Source: Entrophospora sp. SA101
Lineage: Eukaryota > Glomeromycota > Glomeromycetes > Entrophosporales > Entrophosporaceae
NCBI GenBank assembly: GCA_958430865.1
Contig: CAUDNR010002846.1
Coordinates: 49,068 to 66,774 of the forward strand
Reading direction: 5' to 3'
DNA: 17,707 bases
The notes beneath the pieces are model-generated. The model had not been told where the DNA came from and searched no databases. It saw only the letters and a list, made by a program, of their open reading frames with translations. This document shows, one piece after another, positions 9,193 through 17,707 of this stretch. The position numbers and the translations under genes were made by a program. Within the stretch, counting starts at the first letter, position 1; the number at the start of each line of letters is the position of its first letter.

Positions 9193-10822
9193 TTAATTTA
9201 AAAACCCTAAATCTTGATATTTTTTTAATATTGTCTTTGATTCATCATCATCATCTTTATAATCAAATTCCATTGTTAAAGGTTTGGGTCCTCTCCAATT
9301 CTTCATTAGAATATCTAACAAATAGTCATTAATATTAGAAACCAAATCAGTAGAAAATATTGATCCTAAATTTTTTGGCAGTGTTTGATTTAATACTGTT
9401 AATATTATATCACAATCAAGTATATGAAATTCTTCTTCACCAGAACAATTATCAAATGTAATACGTTTTAACTTTGTACAACTATTGAGTACTTCCATTA
9501 ATTCCTGATCTAATCCATCTCCATAAATTATTGATAAATTTTCTAAATTTTTACAAGATTGTGCAATTGATTGAAATAGCTTCCTCATAATTTCGTAATC
9601 TAGATTGTTATAACATTCACCATAAACATCCAGATTTTTAAGAGTTTTTCCATTGATATTAATAAAATCAGACAAGTCTGATAAGAATATTTGATATCCA
9701 TCAATAAATACATCCACAGATTCAATATTTGGTAGTGAAATATTTTTCAAATTTTTTAGTTTATGTCCATAATTAGCAGTTAATCTTAAAGCTTCTAAAT
9801 TTTTAAATGTTGGTATTAATAAATCATCCAAATTGTTTCCTCCAATAGATTCATAAAGAGTTATTGATTGTGAGTGTGCTAATATTGCTTCTTTGAATTC
9901 ATCTGGTAAAGTTTGTCTAGATTCAATGACTAAATATTTGATTTTCTTTTGTGCTTTAATTAGTTGTGCCAATTTATATATATTATTATAATTACTATTA
10001 TTATATACTCTTAATGATTGGATATTTTTACAAACTTTCATTAATTTATCAACAAATATGCTACTACTACTATTATTATTATCAAAACCGAAACAATTTA
10101 ATTCATAAAGAGTATGAAAGATATTATTAAATCTATGATGATTAAATAACAAATTATAATCTAAACCTATATAATCCCACGTAATAAGATTTTTGATACC
10201 TGCTGAATGATCTAAAATAAAATTTATTAATTTATCTTTTAAAATTTGTACACAATCTATTGATGTATCATTTTTTATCAGTTGTATCAGTTGGGATCTA
10301 TAAGAAAATAATATGGGGTCTGTACTAGGAAAATCGACCTTCCAGACAAAAAATCTATTTTTGGTAACAACCCTTATAAATTTGGTTACACATATGTTTT
10401 TAATATACAAAGAAAATATTACAAGCCTTGTATCTCATTTTTCTACTATGCAAATAGGGTCCAATTTTTTCACCAATTGTAAATCCTTTATTAGAGATTA
10501 TTATTGAGTAAAAAGACAAAAAAAAAAAAAATAGCTGGAAGCTTGATTTTCCTAGTACTACTAAATCTGGTATAATTATGTAATGGTGGCTTCTTCAATA
10601 GTTCAAAAGTTAATTCAATGTAATTTCGAGCCAAGAAATCCTTATCTTCTTCCAATAAACAATTAATATTTTTGTACTGTCTTTGTAAAGAAATGGATTT
10701 CTCCATAAAGTCTGAATATTAATATTGTGCCATTGTTTGTTGACAAGAATACAAGAATATAATGTGTTATATTCAATGTAATTGAATATTTCAGATAGAA
10801 GTTCATGTGGGAAATTAAACAT
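9193..10822 (-). pseudogene. F-box/LRR protein gene split by a MITE
   Basis: The N-terminus at 10822 (MFNFPHELLSEIFNYI, then SCILVNKQWHNI and TLWRNPF) is an F-box of the kind amplified in Rhizophagus. F-box proteins bind Skp1 and bring substrates to SCF ubiquitin ligases. After about residue 50 the frame breaks near 10661-10666, a loss of one base (or four), and continues as LLEEDKDFLARN. At NYTRFSS it meets a 231-bp MITE (10325-10555). Beyond the MITE, about 370 codons follow to the stop at 9193, with irregular leucine-rich repeats such as LEALRLTAN, KNLDVYGEC and NLENLSIIYG that would form the substrate-binding part. Removing the MITE and one TA rejoins the two sides in frame. The frameshift makes this copy non-functional unless it is a sequencing error. 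Confidence 0.85.
10325..10555. mobile_element. 231-bp MITE inserted in the F-box gene
   Basis: The ends CTAGGAAAATC...CTTCCAG (10325-10345) and the reverse complement of 10535-10555 match at 19 of 21 bases. TA flanks both sides (10323-10324 and 10556-10557), as in Tc1/mariner-related MITEs. The interior has no transposase, contains an A13-14 run near 10518-10531, and has no coding meaning. Deleting the element plus one TA gives a continuous open frame across the junction (SSTDPILFSYRS), which independently supports these boundaries. Confidence 0.9.
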
Positions 10823-11279
10823 TTTTTTTTTTAAAAAACTAATTTTTTTTTGTTACATTAATAAATCACATGTTACACAAAATTGAGAATAAACATAAAA
10901 TTTTTTTTTATTATAAAATTGATGTTCAAAAACTGGGAAAAAGCTAAATGTATTATGGAAGTTAATTGGATTATTCATTATGTTCTCTGGTTCCTATTAG
11001 AATTAAAAACAAATAATTGACACATTAACAAATTTTGAGTTTAATTGTCACAGATGGGATTCAATTATTTTTGGAAAGCATGCATGAAACATTTTAACAG
11101 CAAATATCTTGTAATTTCAGTTTTGAATTATTTACGAAATAAACAGTCGACCTTGTTTGAATTTTATGATTTATTATAGAAAAAAATGATACAAATTTAG
11201 AAGAAAAATTTTGAGAAAAATAAGAACTCGTAGCCAATTATAATAATAATAAATACATAATAATAATAATGTAGTAGAC
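10823..11279. other. A+T-rich DNA upstream of the F-box gene
   Basis: This is the 5' flank of the minus-strand F-box gene. It has long T and A runs just upstream of the start (10823-10850) and AAT repeats near 11240-11270. I see no gene and no promoter motif that I would defend. Confidence 0.45.
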
Positions 11280-11749
11280 TTAGTCATTATTTATGAACAA
11301 AGCTTTCTTACTGTAGCTATTTCGGCCAGGGGGGTCATAACAAAAATTGCAGTTGCCAACCTACCTAGCCACGTCACCATGATATGGACAATACCAGAGG
11401 TTTTGTCGATAGCCACAGCCCAAATAATAAAAACAATAAGTTATATTAGGGATAATGTGCGAAGATAAAGGTTCAAAACTTCATGATTTACCTAGTTCTT
11501 TACCACAGTAGTAACCAATACCTATACTCCTAAAGCATCTGCAAGAAAAAACGTCAGAAATGAAGTGTGTTAACGAAATTAAGAAGAAAAGACTAATGTA
11601 ATAATTCGAAACTTGAGTTTTTTACACACGTATTATTAATATTAAAGAAAAATTACTCACGCATCCGTTCTAAAATAACTGGCCATACGCGCATGTATCA
11701 CGGTCAGTTTGTATTGCGCATGCAGAATTCTTCTAAAACATTCATGCAT
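11280..11749 (-). pseudogene. Possible decayed small Cys-rich protein gene
   Basis: Three pieces on the minus strand fit one spliced frame. Exon A is 11749-11661, ending in donor GTGAGT. A 122-bp intron ends in TTTTTCTTGCAG. Exon B is 11538-11492 and encodes ACFRSIGIGYYCGKELG up to donor GTAAAT. A third piece, 11419-11280, starts CGYRQNLWYCPYHGDVAR and has further Cys in GNCNFC. The reading frames agree across both junctions. The expected acceptor before the third piece reads GG instead of AG, and a TAG interrupts it. The spacing YYCGKELG, C, LWYC, C-X2-C resembles small secreted Cys-rich proteins of fungi, but I see no signal peptide. The opposite strand is also open over about 44 codons of the third piece, so this call is tentative. 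Confidence 0.35.
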
Positions 11750-12225
11750 AAAGTATCAGCATCAAGTATCAGGTGTGTTTTTTAACATAGAAAAGATACA
11801 AAAACTACATGACGAAAGGAAAAAGTTGACGAAAAGAACTTTTTTATGTAATTTTAGAGTTTTTGAAACACTTTTTTTAAATTACCCGATAATTACCTTA
11901 ACCAAACAGATACTGACCTTCAGGTTTTTGAAGTATTGAGGACCCGTTAATCCGCAAATATATATATATATTTATGCATTATACAATATTATACAAAAAA
12001 AAATAAATACAAAATTTTGTGTATATAATATTTTACACTTTATTATCTGACTCAGACAAATACATAAATAATGTTCTTTTGATTTGATTTTTTGGTTGGC
12101 ATTTTGTTAAACCAAGTTTCAAGGATTATTATTATTATTATTATCATCATTTGTGATGATTTTTTCAATTATTTCCAAGATTATTTATTAACTTCATTGT
12201 TTGTAGGACTATTATTAACACTATT
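11750..12225. other. A+T-rich DNA, simple repeats only
   Basis: The stretch includes a TA run near 11958-11972 and an (ATT)n run at 12125-12144. A 76-codon frame starting at 11709 on the plus strand is the shadow of the tentative Cys-rich exon and has no features. Nothing else is supportable. Confidence 0.45.
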
Positions 12226-13213
12226 ATGTTCTTGTTTTGAATAATCATCTCCGTTTCTGATAATAAATAACTTTCAGTTTTATTAACTTCACAATAATCA
12301 TAAAAATAACCACCTTTTGTACTGAAGAAAGTGAAAAGCTATCGCGTCTAACATTTCCCTGATTAATTTATTCAAGATACTCTTTCTTATTTCGATGTCA
12401 CATCAAATACAGTAATTTGCAAGTCTTGACACTTCTCTACGTTGAAGCATTTAGCAGAAAATGACTTTTAGAATTTCTAATGAGCTCTTTGGTAAAATGC
12501 ACCCAAACCTTAGACGTTGCTGGTCTCTATAGTTGAGAGGAGGTCGACACTTGAGTTACCATCCACAAATCGAAGCTGACCATCATCTGACGTTTCAATG
12601 AAGAATCTTAAATAAACAATTTATTGTTATTTTCTCCTTTTCGTCATATTTTCATGAATATTTTCACCACATATATCTACAACTCTTTCCCCTTGACCAA
12701 AATCAATTGATTTACAGCTCCGATTATAACCTTGATATTATATTGCAGAACATGCATCTGCAGCTGCAAAATATTTTTGTTGCCCAGATCCTTTACTTTA
12801 AATACAGCCTCCTTACACATTCTTGATGCATCATTTACATTGTCTATAGTTTTTTTCTAGCAAGTTTTCTTAGTAGGTTCCTAATTTTCACTTGTCCATG
12901 TTTTACTTATCAAATAATATGGTAAATCAATAGAAAGCAACAGAGATTCTGATGCTGGATTATTGTTGTTATGATGAAATGGTTGCGATCCTTGATGACG
13001 AACATTTTATAACTATTCAGATTATTGTAAAGAAGGATTAGGTTGTGAACGTTGAGATTGTAAATGTATTTGTTTTGACGTTGTTTCTCTTTAATTATCA
13101 TAACTAATATTGTTATTAATGTTAGAATCATTATAATTATTGACAAAGAAGCCTCTATTGTTATTATTATTGTTCGATAAGTTTGAAGTTTCTTCATGTG
13201 CTTCTATTGACAT
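12226..13213 (-). pseudogene. Decayed Asn-rich gene, function unknown
   Basis: From ATG 13213 the minus strand reads MSIEAHEETSNLSNNNNNNR, a low-complexity Asn-rich start, until a stop after about 40 codons. Further downstream, separate open pieces have normal protein composition: DFGQGERVVDICGENIHENM (about 12640-12710), ETSDDGQLRFVDGNSSVDLL (about 12540-12600), FNVEKCQDLQITVFDVTS (about 12390-12450) and KGGYFYDYCEVNKTESYLL (about 12260-12325). Stops and frame changes separate them. I do not recognise the family. The consistent strand and the order of the pieces argue for one old gene, but some gaps could be introns. Confidence 0.4.
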
Positions 13214-13216
13214 TGT

Positions 13217-13281
13217 TTAATATATACTGTATATAAATAGATATAAAAAATCCCACTTGTTAATATATACTGTATATATAA
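13217..13281. repeat. Direct repeat with a 43-bp period
   Basis: TTAATATATACTGTATATA occurs at 13217-13235 and 13260-13278, and TCCCACTT follows in the spacer and again after the second copy. It is a short, A+T-rich local duplication upstream of the Asn-rich gene relic. Confidence 0.65.
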
Positions 13282-13437
13282 AAATTTTTGTTAGAATTTT
13301 TTATCCCACTTACGTAACATGCGTAACAATTATACTGATACTAATACTATATACAAGAAAACGAAATTTTTTTCAAAAAGTAATTTTTGAATTTTATTTA
13401 CAGTACAACAAAATGATTCAAATTCGGTCGCGTTTAA

Positions 13438-13682
13438 TTCGTCGAAAATTATTTCGTCGAAAGTTTGTTCCACCAAATGTTCATTTCGTCAAAAATTATT
13501 TCATCCTCGAGCCAGAGACCGAACGAGTTAGATGTGAGGAGTGTGTGAAGTTAGTTAAGCAATTAGGTGAGGAAAGCGGAGTGCGTGGGAAGTGTGAGGA
13601 GAAATTTGTTTAATGAGGTTGTTTTTTTGTGACGAAATGAACATTCGACGAAATGGGTGTCAACGAAATGACTGTCGACGAA
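13438..13682. mobile_element. Foldback element of TTCGTCGA-type motifs
   Basis: The left arm (13438-13491) reads TTCGTCGAAAATTATTTCGT and ends in GTTCATTTCGTCA. The right arm (13630-13682) is its imperfect inverse, starting TGACGAAATGAAC and repeating CGACGAAATG about every 15-16 bases. Each arm is therefore also a short tandem array. The 138-bp centre is purine-rich. The 118-codon frame crossing the left half is open only because of this composition and has no protein motif. A non-autonomous DNA element or satellite-like foldback is the best reading. Confidence 0.6.
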
Positions 13683-13732
13683 ATGAATCAGACCCGTAGT
13701 GAGGTGATAAAAGTCATAAGAAAGTTTTTTGA

Positions 13733-14914
13733 CATGAAATTATTTAATGGTTATGAATTATTAGTGTTAAAATTAGAATTGGAGAAGGAACAAAAGAAAC
13801 TGTCACCAAATTAAAAGAGGCGAGATATTGGGATAACCTTTTTCTTTTGGTTGATATTTTTGACCTTCCTTTATCTTATGAATGGTATATTGCAAAATTT
13901 TATGACAAAAATAAAGACCAAGAAAAAATATAAGAATGAGATGTCTACTGAACTGTTAGGATTATGTAAAGTAACAAATTTTTTTTTAAATACCATGTAT
14001 GTACAACATTTTCTTTCTTTAATTATTATATGTAAAATTTCTAAAAAAAATATTGATTACAAGGGTCTAAATGATTAAATAAATATGTAACCTTATTTTT
14101 TATATTTTATTAGAAATACAATTTGGAATGAAAAAAGTACAAGAAAGAGAAGTCGTCAATTACAGATGGTACATTCTCACATGACTTCGTATGCCATTTG
14201 GTGGACTTTTTACGATATAATATAGAAGGAGTAGAACTTTTATTGGATGTCAGTTGAAAGCACAGCCACCAAGAATAGAAATAATCAGCTTGGTCCTAGA
14301 CGTTGCCCAGATAACTTTTGGGTATATGAAACTAAACTTGAGGACTTGAATTTCGAGATTATTTATATGGAGATATCTAATTGACCTTGGATGTTATTGT
14401 AAAGACTCTTAGGACTATATTTATAATTACATTAACTATCAAAATCTTATTGACAGGGTCATTTTAAATACTTTAAATAAATTAAAATTTTACACATTCA
14501 TGGTAATGTTCCTAATTCCAATAAACTATATGCATACCATGATTATAAAAAACTGACAATTTTACCACTAGGAACTAATATGGATGTATATGTGCTAGAA
14601 AGGAAGATACCACCTCTTTTTGTAATGAATCAGATTCTACAAATAGAACTTCCAATTGTTCGCTGGTGAAAATTTTCTAAACTGTTTCAAAAAATTAAGG
14701 TTTTTAAATATTTTGATTGAAGAAAGTTTGCGAAACTTTAAATTACTTGAGAGAGCACTCAGGGAAAAATGATAATGGTAATAGTAATAATGGTGATGAC
14801 AAAGAAAATGGTGAAGGCATTGATGAAATAGAAAGATTAATCAAAACATTCAATATGCCTCTCAAAAAAAAGCCAATATTATATGGCTTTTATAATAACA
14901 ATGCTCATAATTAG
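13733..14914 (+). pseudogene. Relic of a PD-(D/E)XK-like fungal family gene
   Basis: Coding-quality pieces lie in order on the plus strand in shifting frames: EARYWDNLFLLVDIFDLPLS (about 13812-13870), TDGTFSHDFVCHLVDFLRYN (about 14158-14220), MSVESTATKNRNNQLGPRRC (about 14248-14306), continuing NFWVYETKLEDLNFEIIYME (about 14315-14373), then MDVYVLERKIPPLF, VMNQILQIELPIVRW (to about 14668) and a C-terminal low-complexity tail from 14717 to the stop at 14914. The R-R-C/P-D block followed about 20 residues later by an acidic strand (IIYMEIS) resembles a large Mucoromycota family that I associate with a PD-(D/E)XK nuclease-like core. That assignment is from memory. Frameshifts near 14240 and several stops make it non-functional. 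Confidence 0.55.
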
Positions 14915-15640
14915 TACGGACTTGTTTTTTTTTTACATTTAAATCTAGTATTTTTTAAAATATTGATAATTTTTATTATGGCAAAAATTTTTCTATAACA
15001 ATAATACTTTTTTTTTTAAAAATCGAAAATAAAGACATTAGGCAATTTGAATCCCTGTAATAGTGTGTGACATAATTTTCACTTTGTCTGGTTTTGTTGT
15101 AGCATGCCCCATATTATATCTATTAGTATGGCGCGGGACCTCTTAAACCACCAATTCTGTGTGTGATTTTAAAAGAATAGAAGTTTATTTCTGTATATCA
15201 TTTTTAAAAAAATAGCTCAGATTATGACCCAAACTTTAACGTGACAGAGAGTTTTTTCAAAATATTGATGGGTTGTTGAGTTCTATTCCTTTTTAGTACA
15301 TATATTTTACTATGTTCGCGAGGAATTTGGCTTAAATTTGGAAATTATGACATCTACAGATCCTTTTTTAAAAATCGTGTAACAGTAACATTAACACGTC
15401 GATATTTTTTATTTTACTCAAGTATTCATTCCAATAAATTGTCTTTAGGCATTATTAAATATGCAATTTGATATTGTGTGTTAAAGATATTATTGCATTT
15501 ACATATATATATTTATATATAGATGAATTGAAAAACTTTAAAATTTGAAATTTGGCCACTTTGAAATTTTCACAATTTTTATATGTGACTTAATTCTATA
15601 TTTTTTATTCAAAAATTTATTCTGGTGAGCAACTTCATGA
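14915..15640. other. Non-coding DNA with a dispersed repeat fragment
   Basis: A stretch at 15078-15112 matches 890-924 at 31 of 35 bases and is followed by GGCGCGGGACCTC (15131-15143), unusually G+C-rich here. T/A runs and a TATATATATTTATATATA tract (about 15502-15522) fill the rest. I see no gene. Confidence 0.5.
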
Positions 15641-16380
15641 CCCAAGGCATTTCTACAATATAAATAAAGAGCATATTTGTTGGAGTTATAAATGCGTGAT
15701 GTTAAAGAATGAATTCCAAAGCATTATATTTTATATTGTGAATCTTCAAATGTTGGCATATTGGACAGTCCAATATGCCAATGTCCAAACGGCTACTGCA
15801 CCAATTGGACATATAAAAATGCCAACGCTGGCCAGATCAGTATATTATAACAACACTAAGCTTTATAGCCATCAAAACATTCATTTGATTATAACACCGA
15901 ATCCTTTAATAAATCATCCGCTTCTTGTATGAATGAAGATACCACCAATCCGATATTATCAAAGTCGCCAGGTTTATTTGTAGCTCAAGCTTTTTTAAAT
16001 CTCATAAAATAAACTTGAATGGAATCTTTACAATTTTCAACGAGAGTATGAAAACATTGAAATACAATCGGGGCTTAATCACTTAAAAGATAGGGAAAGC
16101 ATTCACTGGAGAGCCGAGTTCATTGGGAGAATATTGTTCCGCGTTGCCATTGAAGCCATATGGATTAATTAATAGTAAAGTATTTTTTGAAAGTGTAAAT
16201 TGAAGGCAGTCGGATTATATTTGCAAACAAATTGATAAAAACAAAAATTGTAACGTATCGTATTCAATAATCGTTTCAGTTAGATTTAAAGGCGCAAAAA
16301 TATAGCTTGCAAGAATGATTTCTAGTTTATGTAGGAAGCCTCGTTTACTTTTTCAAAGCTTTATGATTTTTATGATTTTT
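15641..16380 (+). other. Weak coding relics, unassigned
   Basis: Several plus-strand pieces have protein-like composition but do not join: HYILYCESSNVGILDSPICQ, continuing CPNGYCTNWTYKNANAGQ (about 15723-15836); then, after stops, DYNTESFNKSSASCMNEDTT followed by a short hydrophobic stretch (about 15888-16007); and AFTGEPSSLGEYCSALPLKP (about 16099-16158) continuing into YGLINSKVFF. The Cys spacing in the first piece is notable. I do not recognise the proteins, so these may be exons of a decayed gene or chance. Confidence 0.25.
15753..15781. repeat. 29-bp near-perfect palindrome
   Basis: TTGGCATATTGGAC (15753-15766) is the exact inverse of 15768-15781 around a single central A. A further TTGGACAT-like copy lies at about 15812-15819. 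It sits inside the Cys-rich weak coding piece, so it may simply be a fortuitous coding palindrome. Confidence 0.75.
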
Positions 16381-16392
16381 TAGTATCAGTAA

Positions 16393-16623
16393 ATGCAGCA
16401 GGGACAAGAAATGATGAATCTTGAAGAATGCCTTATGGATCCCACATTACGCATTATTAAAAAATCTAATGTTTGGAATGTATGTATCATAGATAATGTC
16501 TATAATTCAGCAATTGAAGCTGAGTCTGTTTTCAAAAGAGTTCTTAAACATTATCAAAATAATTTGAGTAACGGCCAATGGCTGTGTCTAAGAGATGCGC
16601 AATGTCCTAATACTAAGGCCTGA
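16393..16623 (+). pseudogene. Fragment of a repeated fungal gene family
   Basis: A 76-codon frame contains LEECLMDPTLRIIKKSNVWN followed by VCIIDNV. From memory this resembles a block (NVW-x-CIIDNIDF) of a multicopy gene family in Rhizophagus, but the usual sequence after IIDN is missing and a different tail, EAESVFKRVLKHYQNN, follows. The frame just upstream reads SVNAAGTRNDES in another phase, which suggests a frameshift near 16410. A fragment of about 76 codons is unlikely to be a functional gene. Confidence 0.35.
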
Positions 16624-17166
16624 AAGATCTGAATCACTAAGAAGTCTCAAGTCCTTCGTTTGAGTAAACTTCGATTCTTGCAATTCTTTGGTGATATGTC
16701 AATGATAGGAAATTTTTCAAAGACAAATATGTAATCAACCGAAAATGTTTGCGGGCTAGTTTAATATCAAATAAAAAATCTTTGGCTAAAAGTTAAACTC
16801 TAATAGTATTCGATATTGGAAAAGAAAAAAAATTTATAAAATAGTATTCAATTTCAAATTATCCATAATAAAAAATCATTTGTGTGAAAAAACTAATCTA
16901 TTTTATTTTCTTTTATATTACATTAAAATTTTAATTAAAAAAGATTTTTTTTTTTAATCAATTAGTTGAAAAAAAATATTGCGAAATAAATTAAAAATCT
17001 ATAAAATTGTTTGTGCTATATATCTTTTTTTTAAATTGTCTATAGTGCTCTTTTTTTTTGTAAATTAAATACATTTATTAGCAAAACAAAAATCTTTTTA
17101 AATAAAATTTAATTAATTAACGACTTAAAGAAGCATTCATTCATTAATTAATTCATTGTTCAATTA
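16624..17166. other. A+T-rich 3' flank of the bromodomain gene
   Basis: Long A and T runs fill most of this stretch. It would hold the 3' untranslated region and terminator of the minus-strand bromodomain gene. Several AATAAA-like hexamers on the minus strand are possible, but none can be singled out. I see no other gene. Confidence 0.45.
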
Positions 17167-17279
17167 CTATAAGATCATGTCATCAGTAGAAGTTTTTGGT
17201 AATTCACCACCTGGACAAAGTTCTTCAAGTTTTTTATCAAGTACCTCCTGCAAAATAATTGATCAAATAAATAATTTAA

Positions 17280-17317
<38 letters not shown>

Positions 17318-17693
17318 GAATTGTTGACTTTACCTGCATCTTATCAGCATCATTATAAATTTGTGATCCTTCTTCGTTAAAAGCTCTAGCATTATTAAAC
17401 ATTAGATGCCAATCCTCTTTAAACTGTTGTACTGTTTTGTAATAAATTCCTTTTAATCTTTTTTTAATAGTGTCCATAGCTATAGGATTTGTGATGATTT
17501 GATAGTATAATGGATAATCTCTTATTTTTGGAAGTGTAAGAAAAAGATATGCTCTATGACGTGGTTCACTATTCATATATTTTTTTGGGTAAATAAAAAT
17601 ACGAGGAAAATAAATTTGCAACTTTTTTTAAAATAATTTTATTTATTTACCCATTGGATACATCCATCAAATTATCTACTTCTGAATAACATT
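17167..17693 (-). CDS. C-terminal bromodomain protein, probably SNF2-type remodeller (partial)
   Basis: This is the 3' end of a gene running off the right edge. Three exons can be defined on the minus strand. The first is 17693-17651 (or longer), ending in CYSEVDNLMDVSN plus GG. An 82-bp intron (17650-17569, GTAAAT...AATAG) separates it from 17568-17334. An 86-bp intron (17333-17248, GTAAAG...TTTTGCAG) precedes 17247-17167, which ends KTSTDDMIL and a TAG. All junctions keep frame. The middle exon is a bromodomain: LFLTLPKIRDYPLYYQIITN (ZA loop), FKEDWHLMFNNARAFN with the acetyl-lysine-binding Asn in AFN, and IYNDADKMQ. It reads acetylated histones. A bromodomain only about 25 residues from the C-terminus fits fungal Snf2/Sth1/Brm ATPases of SWI/SNF and RSC, but the ATPase part lies outside the window, so a polybromo or other protein is possible. 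Confidence 0.82.
17280..17318. repeat. AAT/ATT microsatellite within an intron
   Basis: (AAT)n turns into (ATT)n near 17292, so the tract is both a microsatellite and self-complementary. It makes up much of the 86-bp intron of the bromodomain gene. Its length is likely to vary between strains. Confidence 0.85.
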
Positions 17694-17707
17694 CTATAAA
17701 TATTTTT

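Noticed and set aside
12910..13197. A 95-codon hydrophobic open frame on the minus strand
   Set aside because: It overlaps, in another phase, the polyasparagine start of the gene relic at 13213. Ile-rich frames are the usual shadow of Asn-rich codons.
13257..13613. A 118-codon open frame on the plus strand
   Set aside because: It runs through the TTCGTCGA foldback arm and purine-rich centre. Its openness follows from that repeat composition, and no protein motif is visible.
17156..17380. A 74-codon open frame on the plus strand
   Set aside because: It is the antisense shadow of the last bromodomain-gene exon and the microsatellite-bearing intron.
1..17707. CRISPR arrays, bacterial operons or defence systems
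   Set aside because: The window is eukaryotic, with spliced genes and no regular spacer-repeat arrays. The tandem repeats at 315-437 have only two copies each and no spacers.

Overview
The window looks like nuclear DNA from an arbuscular mycorrhizal fungus, most likely Rhizophagus irregularis or a close Glomeromycotina relative. The reasons are very high A+T, short GT-AG introns (82 and 86 bp where I can define them), an F-box/leucine-rich gene of the type hugely expanded in that genus, and a dense load of decayed transposons and lineage-typical gene families. The assignment rests on recognition, not on a database search.

Layout, left to right. 1-472 is a block of short tandem repeats and hairpins, including a perfect 34-bp palindrome. 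1170-1440 is a MITE-like foldback element. 2221-2290 is the relic of one MITE end. 2516-4252 (+) is a broken gene of a DUF7869-like, transposase-like family, interrupted by four small indels. 4465-6278 is a complete pogo/Tigger-type DNA transposon with near-perfect termini and a flanking TA duplication; its transposase (-) is broken by an exact 116-bp tandem duplication and an older in-frame 66-bp duplication carrying a stop. 6280-9190 is A+T-rich DNA with only dispersed repeat fragments. 9193-10822 (-) is an F-box/LRR gene split by a 231-bp MITE inserted at a TA and also carrying an upstream frameshift. 11280-11749 (-) is a possible decayed small cysteine-rich gene. 12226-13213 (-) is a decayed Asn-rich gene I do not recognise. 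13438-13682 is a foldback element built from TTCGTCGA-like motifs. 13733-14914 (+) is a decayed member of a fungal multigene family with a PD-(D/E)XK-like signature. 15640-16623 holds weak coding relics. The right edge, 17167 onward (-), is the 3' end of an apparently intact gene ending in a bromodomain, probably a SNF2-type chromatin remodeller.

The genes do not form a functional system. The window is mainly a record of transposition and gene decay, and the only gene I would treat as intact is the partial bromodomain gene. The most informative observations are mechanistic: transposon insertions and internal duplications can be reconstructed to the base, and in two cases removing them gives back an exact reading frame. 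One of these, the MITE in the F-box gene, also carries GT and AG at positions that could let the cell splice it out in frame.
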